Assembly (NCBI GenBank): GCA_035264445.1
Contig: DATFQE010000279.1
Location: 1 to 10,778, forward strand
Direction: 5' to 3'
Length of the DNA stretch: 10,778 bases
From: DATFQE01 sp035264445
GTDB lineage: Bacteria; Actinomycetota; Thermoleophilia; Gaiellales; Gaiellaceae
In this document: in pieces, positions 1 to 6,732 of the stretch
Layout of the letters: every line of letters starts with the position of its first letter
How positions within the stretch are numbered: the first letter of the stretch is position 1
The notes under the pieces: model-generated
Database searches by the model: none
The model's input: the letters and a program-made list of their open reading frames with translations, nothing else
Told to the model about the DNA's origin: nothing
Made by a program: the position numbers and the translations under genes

Positions 1-248
1 CGCTCACGCTGTTCGTGCTCCGCGCTCCAGACTCCAGGCGCGCCGGCGAGCTGTCCGGGATGGCCCAGGCGATCGGCTATTCCGTTGCGGCGGCCGGCAC
101 GTTCGCCGTCGGCGCGCTCGAGGACTGGAGCGGCGGGTGGGAGCTTCCGCTCGCCGTCCTCGTCGGATTGAGCTTTGCGCTCCTCCTCGCCGGGCTCGGC
201 GCGGGACGCGACCGTTTCGTCGCCGCAGTCCATACTCCCGCGCCGTGA
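1..248 (+). CDS. MFS transporter, CynX/NimT-like, C-terminal fragment (partial at 5' edge)
   Basis: The reading frame is open from base 3 and ends at TGA 246-248, so only about 81 C-terminal residues are in the window. The segment LSGMAQAIGY followed by a hydrophobic stretch, then GALEDWSGGW and a second hydrophobic helix ending in AGRDR, matches the last two transmembrane helices of major facilitator transporters of the cyanate/nitroimidazole (CynX/NimT, YeaN) group. In that group SGMAQ-x-GY and G-x-xx-D-x-(T/S)-G-x-W recur near the C-terminus. The role would be inner-membrane transport of a small, often anionic, solute. The stop codon overlaps the GTG start of the following decarboxylase, so the two are probably one operon, and an aromatic 2-oxo acid substrate is a reasonable inference. 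The substrate-binding half is outside the window. The family call is fairly sure, the substrate is not. Confidence 0.75.
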   Translation, partial: LTLFVLRAPDSRRAGELSGMAQAIGYSVAAAGTFAVGALEDWSGGWELPLAVLVGLSFALLLAGLGAGRDRFVAAVHTPAP

Positions 249-1837
249 CCGTTCGCGACGCCGCCTTCGACGTCCTCCGCCGCCGCGGCCTGACGACGAT
301 CTTCGGCAACCCCGGTTCGACGGAGATCGCGTTCCTCACGGACTTGCCCGACGACCTGAGCTTCGTGCTCGCGCTGCACGAGGGCTCGGTCGTCGGGATT
401 GCGACCGGATGGGCGCTCGGGCGAGGCGAGCCGGCGTTCGTGCTCCTGCACACGACCGCAGGCCTCGGGAACGCGGTCGGTGCGCTCGCGACCGCGCGAG
501 TGAACAGGGCGCCGCTCGTCGTCCTCGTCGGTCAGCAGGACCGGCGCCATCTCGCGTTCGAGCCGTTCCTGGCGGGGCGGCTGGAAGGGCTCGCGGGCGA
601 CTATCCGGTCTCGGTCGAAGTTCCCGTTCTTCCGGAGGAGGTGCCCGGCGCCCTCGATCGTGCCTGGCACCGGGCGAAGCTCGAGCGTGGCCCCGCCGTC
701 GTGATCGTGCCGATGGACGACTGGTCGCAGCCGGCTTCCGAGCGCGAGGACGCCTCGGCGCAACGGATCGTCCCCGCCCGCGCCGTCGACCATGACGCCG
801 TCTCGGAGCTGGTCGCGCTCGTCGACGAGGCGCGCTCGCCGGCACTGGTAGTCGGCACGGATGCCGACGACCCGGAGAGCTGGGCGGCGCTCGTCCGCCT
901 GGCGGAGCGCCTCGCGTGCCCGGTCTGGCAGGAGTCCTTCGGCGCGCGGGCCGGCTTCCCGCAGGACCACGCGCTCTTCGCGGGTCACCTACCCGGCGAC
1001 CGCGGCGGCTTGCGCCGTACCCTGTCCGCGCACGACATCGTGCTCGTCGTGGGCGCGCCCGTGTTCCGGCAGTACGGCGGCTACCCGGGCGGCCGCCTCG
1101 TCGAGGAAGGAACCCGGATCGCGCTCGTGACCGACGACGCCGACGACGCGGCCCGGAGCCCCGCCCAGCTGGTGGTGCTGGGTCCGCCCGCGGCCGTGTG
1201 TGGCGCGCTCGCCGAGAAGGTGGCCGCCCGCACGCGGGACTCCGGCGAGCCGCTCCTCGCGCGTCCGGAGCCGCCTGCGCCGCCCGTAGACGGCGAGCGG
1301 CTACGCGCGGCCCACGTCCTGGCCGCGCTCGCCGAGCGGCTGCCGGCGGACACAGTGCTCGTCGAGGAGGCGCCGTCCGACCGGCCCGAGCTCCACGACC
1401 GCATTCCCGCGCGCCGCCCGCTCGGCTTCGTCAGTGCCGCCATGGGCGGGCTGGGGTTCGGCCTCCCGGCGGCGATCGGGTTGCGGATGGCGCTGCCGGA
1501 TCGTCCCGTCGTCGCGGTGCTCGGCGACGGGTCCTCGCTCTACGGGATCCAAGGCCTATGGAGCGCCGCGCACTACGGCGTGGGCGCGCTCTTCGTCGTG
1601 CTCAACAACGGCGGCTACGCCGTCATGGACCGACTCGCCCAGCAGCACGGCGGCGAGGGGCCGTGGCCGGGGTTCTCGGTCGACCTCACGGCCCTTTCCG
1701 GCGCGTTCGGCTGTCGGGCGCGCCGGATCGAGGCCTGGGAGGAGCTCACGGCGGGGCTGGACGACGCACTGTCTGAGCGCGCCGAGCCGCTCCTGCTCGA
1801 GGTCATGGTCGAGCCCGGGCGTGACTTCGATCCGTGA
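245..1837 (+). CDS. ThDP-dependent decarboxylase, benzoylformate decarboxylase-like (MdlC family)
   Basis: The product has 530 residues, against 528 for Pseudomonas putida benzoylformate decarboxylase (BFD). The open frame continues upstream, but GTG 245 was chosen because it overlaps the transporter stop (GTGA) and places GNPGSTE at residues 21-27, as in BFD. An N-terminal ThDP Pyr domain holds S25, E46 and H69, matching BFD Ser26, Glu47 and His70. A middle domain follows. The C-terminal PP domain has GDGS with NN about 26 residues later, the ThDP/Mg site. BFD decarboxylates benzoylformate to benzaldehyde in mandelate degradation. By ungapped alignment the second catalytic histidine of BFD (His281) is Tyr277 here, and the pocket residues equivalent to Ala460 and Phe464 are Val and Leu. 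The true substrate may therefore differ. Other ThDP lyases (acetolactate synthase- or oxalyl-CoA decarboxylase-like) fit less well. The fold assignment is near certain, the reaction is inferred. Confidence 0.85.
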   Translation: MTVRDAAFDVLRRRGLTTIFGNPGSTEIAFLTDLPDDLSFVLALHEGSVVGIATGWALGRGEPAFVLLHTTAGLGNAVGALATARVNRAPLVVLVGQQDRRHLAFEPFLAGRLEGLAGDYPVSVEVPVLPEEVPGALDRAWHRAKLERGPAVVIVPMDDWSQPASEREDASAQRIVPARAVDHDAVSELVALVDEARSPALVVGTDADDPESWAALVRLAERLACPVWQESFGARAGFPQDHALFAGHLPGDRGGLRRTLSAHDIVLVVGAPVFRQYGGYPGGRLVEEGTRIALVTDDADDAARSPAQLVVLGPPAAVCGALAEKVAARTRDSGEPLLARPEPPAPPVDGERLRAAHVLAALAERLPADTVLVEEAPSDRPELHDRIPARRPLGFVSAAMGGLGFGLPAAIGLRMALPDRPVVAVLGDGSSLYGIQGLWSAAHYGVGALFVVLNNGGYAVMDRLAQQHGGEGPWPGFSVDLTALSGAFGCRARRIEAWEELTAGLDDALSERAEPLLLEVMVEPGRDFDP

Positions 1838-1886
1838 CGAAGAACAGAGCGTGACAGGTGCAACGATCCCGGAGATCCGGTGGACA

Positions 1887-1922
1887 TCAGCATTTGCTGA
1901 ATGTCTGTACGCGTTCTGTAAA
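1887..1922 (+). promoter_or_regulatory. Candidate promoter with overlapping inverted repeat upstream of the glycosidase gene
   Basis: Bases 1887-1900 form a perfect 6-2-6 inverted repeat (TCAGCA-TT-TGCTGA). It overlaps a possible -35 TTGCTG (1894-1899), which is 17 bp from a possible -10 TGTAAA (1917-1922). This would start transcription near 1929, about 68 bp before the ATG at 1997. The region is visibly less GC-rich than its surroundings. Arm length and position suit a repressor operator, but the boxes match the consensus only partly and no regulator is identified. Confidence 0.3.
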
Positions 1923-1996
1923 CCATGCTTTCAAATCGGGTCGCTTCGGGCACCCTGACGTTCGAGTTCCGATTCCTTCGGCGACCAGGGGGCCTT

Positions 1997-3148
1997 ATGA
2001 CGAAGATAATCGCTCGTTTCACGCTGCTCACGATCGCGCTTGGCGCCGCGGCGATCCTCGCCATGGCCGCTGCACAGCCGGCTCACGGCTCGCGCGCGCT
2101 GATCAAGGGAATTTTCGACGAGGCCGAGACGATCGGCCGGCCGCAGAAGACGTTCCCCGTTCTGCGCACCCTCCGCACGGAGGCCGTGCGCGTGAACCTC
2201 TACTGGAACCAGGTCGCTGCGAAGAAGCCGCGGCGCGGCGCTGATCCGGCCGACAAGGCCTATAACTGGGAGGGGTACGACCGGCTCGTCCAGACGGCCG
2301 CGCGGTACCGCATCAAGGTCGTGATGGGGATCGTCGGCACGCCGAACTGGGCGAACGGCGGCAAGGGGCGCGCTTACGGACCGACGAAGGGCATCCACCT
2401 CCGCAACTTCGCGTACGCCGCGGCGCGGCGCTACAGCGGGTCATTCACGCCGTCGGAGGACGTGGACGCGAAGCCGCTTCCTGCCGTCCGCTACTGGCTC
2501 GCCTGGAACGAGCCCAACAACCCGGTCTTCCTGCGCCCGCAGTACAAGCCGATCAAGGGCGGTTGGCGCATCGAGAGCGCGCGCGTCTACGCGAGTATCT
2601 GCAATGCGATCGTCGCTGGGATCCGGGCGACGTCCCTCCGGGGCGAGAAGATCGCGTGCGGCGTCACCGCGCCGCGCGGTAACAACGCACCGCGCAGCTC
2701 GCGACCCTCGGTGTCGCCGCTGGCCTTCATCCGCGCGCTGCGGCGAATGGGAGCGAGGGGCTTCGACGCCTACGCCCACCACCCGTACTACGGCGCCCGC
2801 AGCGAGACGCCGAACACGCGTCCGAAGTCGGACACGGCCGTGACCCTGGGGAACATCAACGACCTGATCTCCGAGATCACCCGGCTGTACGGCCGGAAGC
2901 CGCTCTGGATCACGGAGTACGGCTACCAGACGACTCCGCAGGACAAGTACTTCGGGGTCAGCTACAAGAGGCAGGCCGCCTACCTCACGCAGGCGTTCGC
3001 GATCGCCCGCAGGAATCCGCGGATCGACATGATGCTCTGGTTCCTGCTCCGCGACCAGCAGGCCGTCAGGTACTGGCAGTCCGGCTTCTACACGCACGGC
3101 AGGAAGCGGAAGCCGTCCTTCTCGGCCTTCCGCAACGTGCGTCCGTAG
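1997..3148 (+). CDS. Secreted glycoside hydrolase-like protein (clan GH-A TIM barrel)
   Basis: The product has 383 residues. The ORF extends upstream, but ATG 1997 is chosen because AGGGGG lies at 1987-1992 and because it opens a signal peptide: MTKIIAR, a hydrophobic core to about residue 27, and a likely cleavage after AHG near residue 34. The mature part reads as a (beta/alpha)8 barrel: EAVRVNLYWNQV, IKVVMGIVGTPNWANG, then YWLAWNEPNN with E172 as candidate acid/base, HHPYYGAR, and LWITEYGY with E307 as candidate nucleophile. WFLLRD follows near the last strand. An N-E-P motif on strand 4 and a T-E-Y/F-G motif on strand 7 are the hallmark of clan GH-A (GH5, GH39 and relatives). The protein probably hydrolyses an extracellular beta-linked glycan, substrate unknown. 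Family membership within the clan cannot be decided by eye. The next gene starts 28 bp downstream. Confidence 0.8.
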   Translation: MTKIIARFTLLTIALGAAAILAMAAAQPAHGSRALIKGIFDEAETIGRPQKTFPVLRTLRTEAVRVNLYWNQVAAKKPRRGADPADKAYNWEGYDRLVQTAARYRIKVVMGIVGTPNWANGGKGRAYGPTKGIHLRNFAYAAARRYSGSFTPSEDVDAKPLPAVRYWLAWNEPNNPVFLRPQYKPIKGGWRIESARVYASICNAIVAGIRATSLRGEKIACGVTAPRGNNAPRSSRPSVSPLAFIRALRRMGARGFDAYAHHPYYGARSETPNTRPKSDTAVTLGNINDLISEITRLYGRKPLWITEYGYQTTPQDKYFGVSYKRQAAYLTQAFAIARRNPRIDMMLWFLLRDQQAVRYWQSGFYTHGRKRKPSFSAFRNVRP

Positions 3149-3163
3149 CTCGGAGCGCCCGGA

Positions 3164-3176
3164 TATAGTCGCGCCC
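3164..3176 (+). promoter_or_regulatory. Leaderless-type -10 element before the small membrane protein gene
   Basis: TATAGT at 3164-3169 is followed by exactly 7 bases and then the GTG start at 3177, with no Shine-Dalgarno sequence between. This is the spacing expected when transcription starts at the start codon itself, a common arrangement in actinobacteria. No convincing -35 is seen. The same geometry occurs before the genes starting at 9805 and (minus strand) 7854. Confidence 0.4.
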
Positions 3177-3425
3177 GTGCTGCTCGGGCTGACGACGTCG
3201 CACAAGATCGGACTGGCGGGCACTGCGATCGTCTTCATCGCGTTCGCGCTCGCCTCGTCCTTCCTGCTCCCGCGCCGGTGGCCCGATTACCCGGGCCGCC
3301 GGCTCGGGCTCTTCGTCCTTGCGACCGTCGTGCTGACGGTCGCGATGCTCGCCGCCGTCGAGTTCTTCGCCGTCGAGGAGGAAGAGGAGGGCGGCCACGA
3401 GGCGCTCGTCGTCCGCACGCTGTAG
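3177..3425 (+). CDS. Small two-helix membrane protein of unknown function
   Basis: The product has 82 residues starting at GTG 3177. Two hydrophobic segments are visible, roughly residues 11-33 and 44-66. They are separated by a short basic loop (PRRWPDYPGRR), and an acidic run of five glutamates follows the second helix. The basic connector suggests that the loop faces the cytoplasm and both ends face outward. I do not recognise a named family. Small proteins with this plan sit near respiratory or transport genes in actinobacteria, but no such neighbour is present here. The gene lies between the secreted glycosidase and the tRNA-Ser locus. The TATAGT box 7 bp before GTG suggests its own leaderless promoter. 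Consistent hydrophobic segments and high G/C at third positions make it likely to be a real gene. Confidence 0.7.
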   Translation: MLLGLTTSHKIGLAGTAIVFIAFALASSFLLPRRWPDYPGRRLGLFVLATVVLTVAMLAAVEFFAVEEEEEGGHEALVVRTL

Positions 3426-3447
3426 CGGCGCTACCCTTTCCCGGCCC

Positions 3448-3497
3448 GGAGAGGTGTCCGAGCTGGCCTAAGGAGCGCGACTGGAAATCGCGTACCT
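3448..3497 (+). pseudogene. Truncated tRNA-Ser(GGA) copy (5' half only)
   Basis: These 50 bases match the 5' part of the intact tRNA-Ser at 3640-3689 at 49 of 50 positions. They contain the 5' acceptor strand GGAGAGG, the D arm, and an anticodon arm with loop CTGGAAA (anticodon GGA) plus the first bases of the variable arm. The rest of the variable arm, the T arm and the 3' acceptor strand are missing. No GGTTCGAATCC-like T arm occurs before the next copy, so this is not an intron-split gene. The single difference (G at 3479, T at 3671) gives this copy a perfect 5-bp anticodon stem, whereas the intact copy has a mismatch. It is followed by its own hairpin and a rho-independent terminator, so it could still be transcribed as a short RNA. 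Confidence 0.8.
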
Positions 3498-3500
3498 CGC

Positions 3501-3527
3501 CACGGGGGAAACCATGTTTCCCCCGTG
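3501..3527 (+). other. Perfect 12-bp hairpin after the truncated tRNA-Ser
   Basis: CACGGGGGAAAC (3501-3512) pairs fully with GTTTCCCCCGTG (3516-3527) around the loop CAT. There is no T-tract behind it, so it is not a classical terminator. An equivalent hairpin follows the intact tRNA at 3738-3758. The two stems differ by a compensated base pair, which supports conservation as an RNA structure, possibly a 3'-processing or stability element. Confidence 0.6.
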
Positions 3528-3562
3528 TACCCCCTTCTTCTGGGTTCTTCTGAATGTCAGAC

Positions 3563-3586
3563 GGGCCGGCGGAGCCGGCCCTTTTT
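3563..3586 (+). terminator. Rho-independent terminator of the truncated tRNA unit
   Basis: GGGCCGGC (3563-3570) and GCCGGCCC (3574-3581) form a perfect 8-bp GC stem with loop GGA, followed directly by TTTTT (3582-3586). This is a canonical intrinsic terminator on the plus strand. It would end transcripts of the truncated tRNA and perhaps of the membrane protein gene upstream. Confidence 0.8.
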
Positions 3587-3602
3587 GAGGCGGCGAGGCG
3601 GG

Positions 3603-3630
3603 TTGAGTCAACGTGAACCTGCGCTAGGCT
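3603..3630 (+). promoter_or_regulatory. Promoter of the intact tRNA-Ser gene
   Basis: A -35-like TTGAGT (3603-3608) is 16 bp from a -10-like TAGGCT (3625-3630), which lies 9 bp before the tRNA 5' end at 3640. The -35 lies in a perfect 11-bp inverted repeat, GTTGA-G-TCAAC (3602-3612). The truncated copy has a similar -10 (TACCCT, 3432-3437) but no recognisable -35, so the intact copy probably has the stronger promoter. Confidence 0.5.
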
Positions 3631-3639
3631 GGCCGTCTC

Positions 3640-3729
3640 GGAGAGGTGTCCGAGCTGGCCTAAGGAGCGCTACTGGAAATCGCGTACCTGCGGAAACGTG
3701 GGTCGCGGGTTCGAATCCCGCCCTCTCCG
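3640..3729 (+). tRNA. tRNA-Ser (anticodon GGA)
   Basis: The gene folds as a class II tRNA. Acceptor GGAGAGG (3640-3646) pairs with CCTCTCC (3722-3728), with discriminator G3729. The D stem is TCC/GGA. The anticodon loop CTGGAAA gives anticodon GGA, reading UCC/UCU. A long variable arm ACCTGC/GTGGGT has two G-U pairs, as expected for serine tRNA, and the T arm is GCGGG-TTCGAAT-CCCGC. CCA is not encoded. Odd point: the anticodon stem CGCTA/TCGCG has one T-C mismatch at its fourth pair (T3671). The truncated copy upstream has the paired base (G) there. A hairpin and a terminator-like element follow. Confidence 0.93.
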
Positions 3730-3737
3730 TTCCGCGC

Positions 3738-3758
3738 GGGGGAACCGATGGTTCCCCC
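3738..3758 (+). other. 9-bp hairpin after the intact tRNA-Ser, counterpart of 3501-3527
   Basis: GGGGGAACC (3738-3746) pairs with GGTTCCCCC (3750-3758) around loop GAT, extendable by two more pairs past a C-A mismatch. Relative to the first copy one A-T pair has become C-G, a compensated change. No T-tract follows. It may mark the 3' trailer for tRNA processing. Confidence 0.55.
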
Positions 3759-3801
3759 ACGAGCCCTCTCCTTGAGGTTCTTCGTGAGACGGTCCGGCTG
3801 A

Positions 3802-3835
3802 GCCGGCCCTCTTCGAGGACCACAAGAGGGCCGGC
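3802..3835. terminator. Bidirectional terminator between tRNA-Ser and the minus-strand membrane protein gene
   Basis: GCCGGCCCTCTT (3802-3813) is perfectly complementary to AAGAGGGCCGGC (3824-3835), with a 10-base loop. It lies between the plus-strand tRNA and the convergent gene ending at 3873, so it can serve both strands. Its left arm can instead pair with GGTCCGGC at 3791-3798 (one mismatch), equivalent to the first unit's terminator. Its right arm can pair with GGCCGACCCTC downstream, to about 3853. T-tracts are short on both sides. Confidence 0.6.
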
Positions 3836-3872
3836 CTCGCTGGGCCGACCCTCCCGGCCGCAACTTCCCGCT

Positions 3873-4211
3873 CTACGCGGGTGAGAGCTTCGTCTTGCGG
3901 CCCTGGTGGACGGCGACCGCCGCCCCGGCCGCTGCCAGGATCAGGACGAGGCCGGCGACGCTGCCGATGCCGGCGTCGTAGCCGTCGTTGCTCTTGGCGA
4001 CGACCGTGCTCGGCGCGGGCGTCTGGTGCCGTGTGAAGGCGAGGTCTTCGGCGCCGACGACCATGGAGACGGGGACGGCCTGCTCGTGGATCAGGCGGGC
4101 GTCGGTGCCGCTCACGTCCATCGGGCGGGCCTGCGCGGTCGCCGGGACGAACGCGGCGACCGCGAGCCCGAGGGCGATACGGCGAAGAGTGTGGCGCTTG
4201 CTGCGGGTCAT
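3873..4211 (-). CDS. Small exported single-TM protein of unknown function
   Basis: The product has 112 residues. ATG 4211 is preceded by a good ribosome binding site, AAAGGAG at 4219-4225 with a 7-base spacer. A Sec signal peptide is clear: MTRSKRHTLRR, a hydrophobic core, and a likely cut after AQA near residue 28. A polar segment of about 50 residues follows, then YDAGIGSVAGLV and a second hydrophobic helix (about 82-102) with a basic tail QGRKTK. The mature protein would thus have an extracytoplasmic N-terminal part, one C-terminal membrane anchor and a short cytoplasmic tail. The plan resembles the numerous small D-A-G-I-G plus helix plus basic-tail proteins of Thermoleophilia, whose function is unknown to me. 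There is no LPXTG motif. The gene is divergent from the Crp-like regulator, so the shared upstream region could be controlled by it (inference). Confidence 0.75.
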   Translation of the reverse strand: MTRSKRHTLRRIALGLAVAAFVPATAQARPMDVSGTDARLIHEQAVPVSMVVGAEDLAFTRHQTPAPSTVVAKSNDGYDAGIGSVAGLVLILAAAGAAVAVHQGRKTKLSPA

Positions 4212-4270
4212 CTCGTGGCTCCTTTGCTCCGGGGCTGTCGGTCACTCCAAGCTAGGAGCCGGGCCGCGCG

Positions 4271-4315
4271 CCGTCGTTCGCGGACGCGACGGTGGTAGTG
4301 TCAAGCTCGCGACAC
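4271..4315 (+). promoter_or_regulatory. Two inverted repeats in the divergent region before the Crp/Fnr-type gene
   Basis: CCGTCG (4271-4276) and CGACGG (4287-4292) form a 6-10-6 inverted repeat of 22 bp. GTGTC (4298-4302) and GACAC (4311-4315) form a 5-8-5 repeat of 18 bp that ends 5 bp before the start ATG. A -10-like TAGTGT (4296-4301) lies between and overlaps the second repeat. Spaced palindromes of about this size are typical Crp/Fnr-family operators, so autoregulation and control of the divergent gene at 4211 are plausible. The sequences are not the canonical Crp or Fnr sites. Confidence 0.35.
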
Positions 4316-4320
4316 AAACC

Positions 4321-4959
4321 ATGGAGTGGGCGCTCTTCTCCGAGGTGCCGCAGGACACCGTCCGCGCCGTGCTCACCATCGCGAGACGGCGGACGTTCGC
4401 CCGTGGCGAGGTCGTCTTCCACCGGGGCGATCCGGCGAACGCCCTTCATCTGATCTCGAGCGGGCGGTTCGCGGTCCGAATCACGACGCCGCTCGGTGAC
4501 ACTGCCACCCTCGCGGTGCGTGGGCGGGGGGACGCGTTCGGTGAGCTCGCGCTCGTGTCCGAGCAGCACGAGCGGTCGGCGACGGTCCAGGCGCTCGAGG
4601 CGGCGGAGACCCACTCGGTGCTCCGCGACGACTTCGACCGCCTCCGCCGGGAGCACCCGAGCGTGGACGTCATCCTCGTGGCGATCCTGGCCGAGCGCGT
4701 CCGCGGGCTCTCGGAGCAGCTGACGGAGGCGTACTACCTGTCCGCGGACGAGCGCGTGGTGCGGCGGCTAGCCGATCTCGCCGACCTCTACGACGGCTCC
4801 GTCCCGCTTCCGCAGGAGGCGCTCGCGGAGCTGGCCGGGACCTCGCGGGCGACCGTGAATCGCGTCCTCCGCGACCTCGAGCGGCGCGGAGTCGTTACGC
4901 TCGGCCGGGCTCGAATCGAGGTTGAGGCCGCCGACCGCCTCCGCCCAAAGCCCATCTGA
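4321..4959 (+). CDS. Crp/Fnr-family transcriptional regulator
   Basis: The product has 212 residues, normal for the family. The frame is open far upstream, but ATG 4321 is the first start consistent with the family N-terminus, and no other start lies near. Residues about 1-115 form a cyclic-nucleotide-binding-type beta barrel: GEVVFHRGDPANALHLISSG, then a cassette with G74-E75 and R85-S86 that matches the phosphate-binding region of E. coli CRP (GEL...ERSA). A dimerisation helix follows (about 116-145). Residues 163-192 form the Crp-type winged helix-turn-helix, LAGTSRATVNRVLRDLE. There are no cysteines, so an Fnr-type iron-sulfur cluster is excluded. Conserved cassette residues suggest that it may bind cAMP or a related nucleotide. 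No clear ribosome binding site precedes it. The kinase gene follows 41 bp downstream on the same strand. Confidence 0.9.
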   Translation: MEWALFSEVPQDTVRAVLTIARRRTFARGEVVFHRGDPANALHLISSGRFAVRITTPLGDTATLAVRGRGDAFGELALVSEQHERSATVQALEAAETHSVLRDDFDRLRREHPSVDVILVAILAERVRGLSEQLTEAYYLSADERVVRRLADLADLYDGSVPLPQEALAELAGTSRATVNRVLRDLERRGVVTLGRARIEVEAADRLRPKPI

Positions 4960-5000
4960 GGGTTGCCTCGGTCCGACCGGGGGGCCAAACTGCGAAACGC

Positions 5001-6728
<1,728 letters not shown>

Positions 6729-6732
6729 AGGG

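Larger units (their letters stand above)
3448..3818 (+). repeat. Tandem imperfect duplication of a tRNA-Ser / hairpin / terminator unit
   Basis: Unit 1 (about 3448-3590) and unit 2 (about 3640-3818) share, in order, the tRNA-Ser 5' half, a G5/C5 stem with a 3-nt loop, a TTCTTC-containing linker, a GCCGGCCC terminator-like arm and a closing GAGG. Unit 1 lacks about 35 to 40 bases corresponding to the 3' half of the tRNA. The -10 regions also match (GCGCTA-NN-CT, 10-11 bp before each tRNA start), so the duplication seems to include the promoter core. Post-tRNA parts have diverged more than the tRNA parts. Confidence 0.7.

Noticed and set aside
77..988. Long minus-strand ORF opposite the decarboxylase gene
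   Set aside because: It is a shadow of a strongly supported gene. The product is rich in Arg, Glu and Asp with no recognisable fold, as expected from complementary GC-rich codons.
3555..3564. TGTCAGACGG shared between 3555-3564 and 10610-10619
   Set aside because: A single 10-base match between distant places, without shared context, is weak in a window of this size.
3448..3689. Direct repeat of the tRNA 5' half as attL/attR of an integrated element
   Set aside because: Only about 140 bp lie between copies, no integrase is nearby, and integration normally duplicates the tRNA 3' end. Tandem duplication with deletion explains it better.
3608..3863. Minus-strand ORFs across the tRNA-Ser with segments such as GGIRTRDPRFRRYAIS and AGFEPATHVSAGTRFPVALL
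   Set aside because: These are translations of the antisense strand of a class II tRNA, a well-known source of false proteins in databases. The tRNA folds fully, so no protein is called.
3525..3884. Plus-strand ORF through the second tRNA unit and terminators
   Set aside because: It runs through a tRNA and hairpins, and its composition is Arg/Ser/Pro-rich without domain features.
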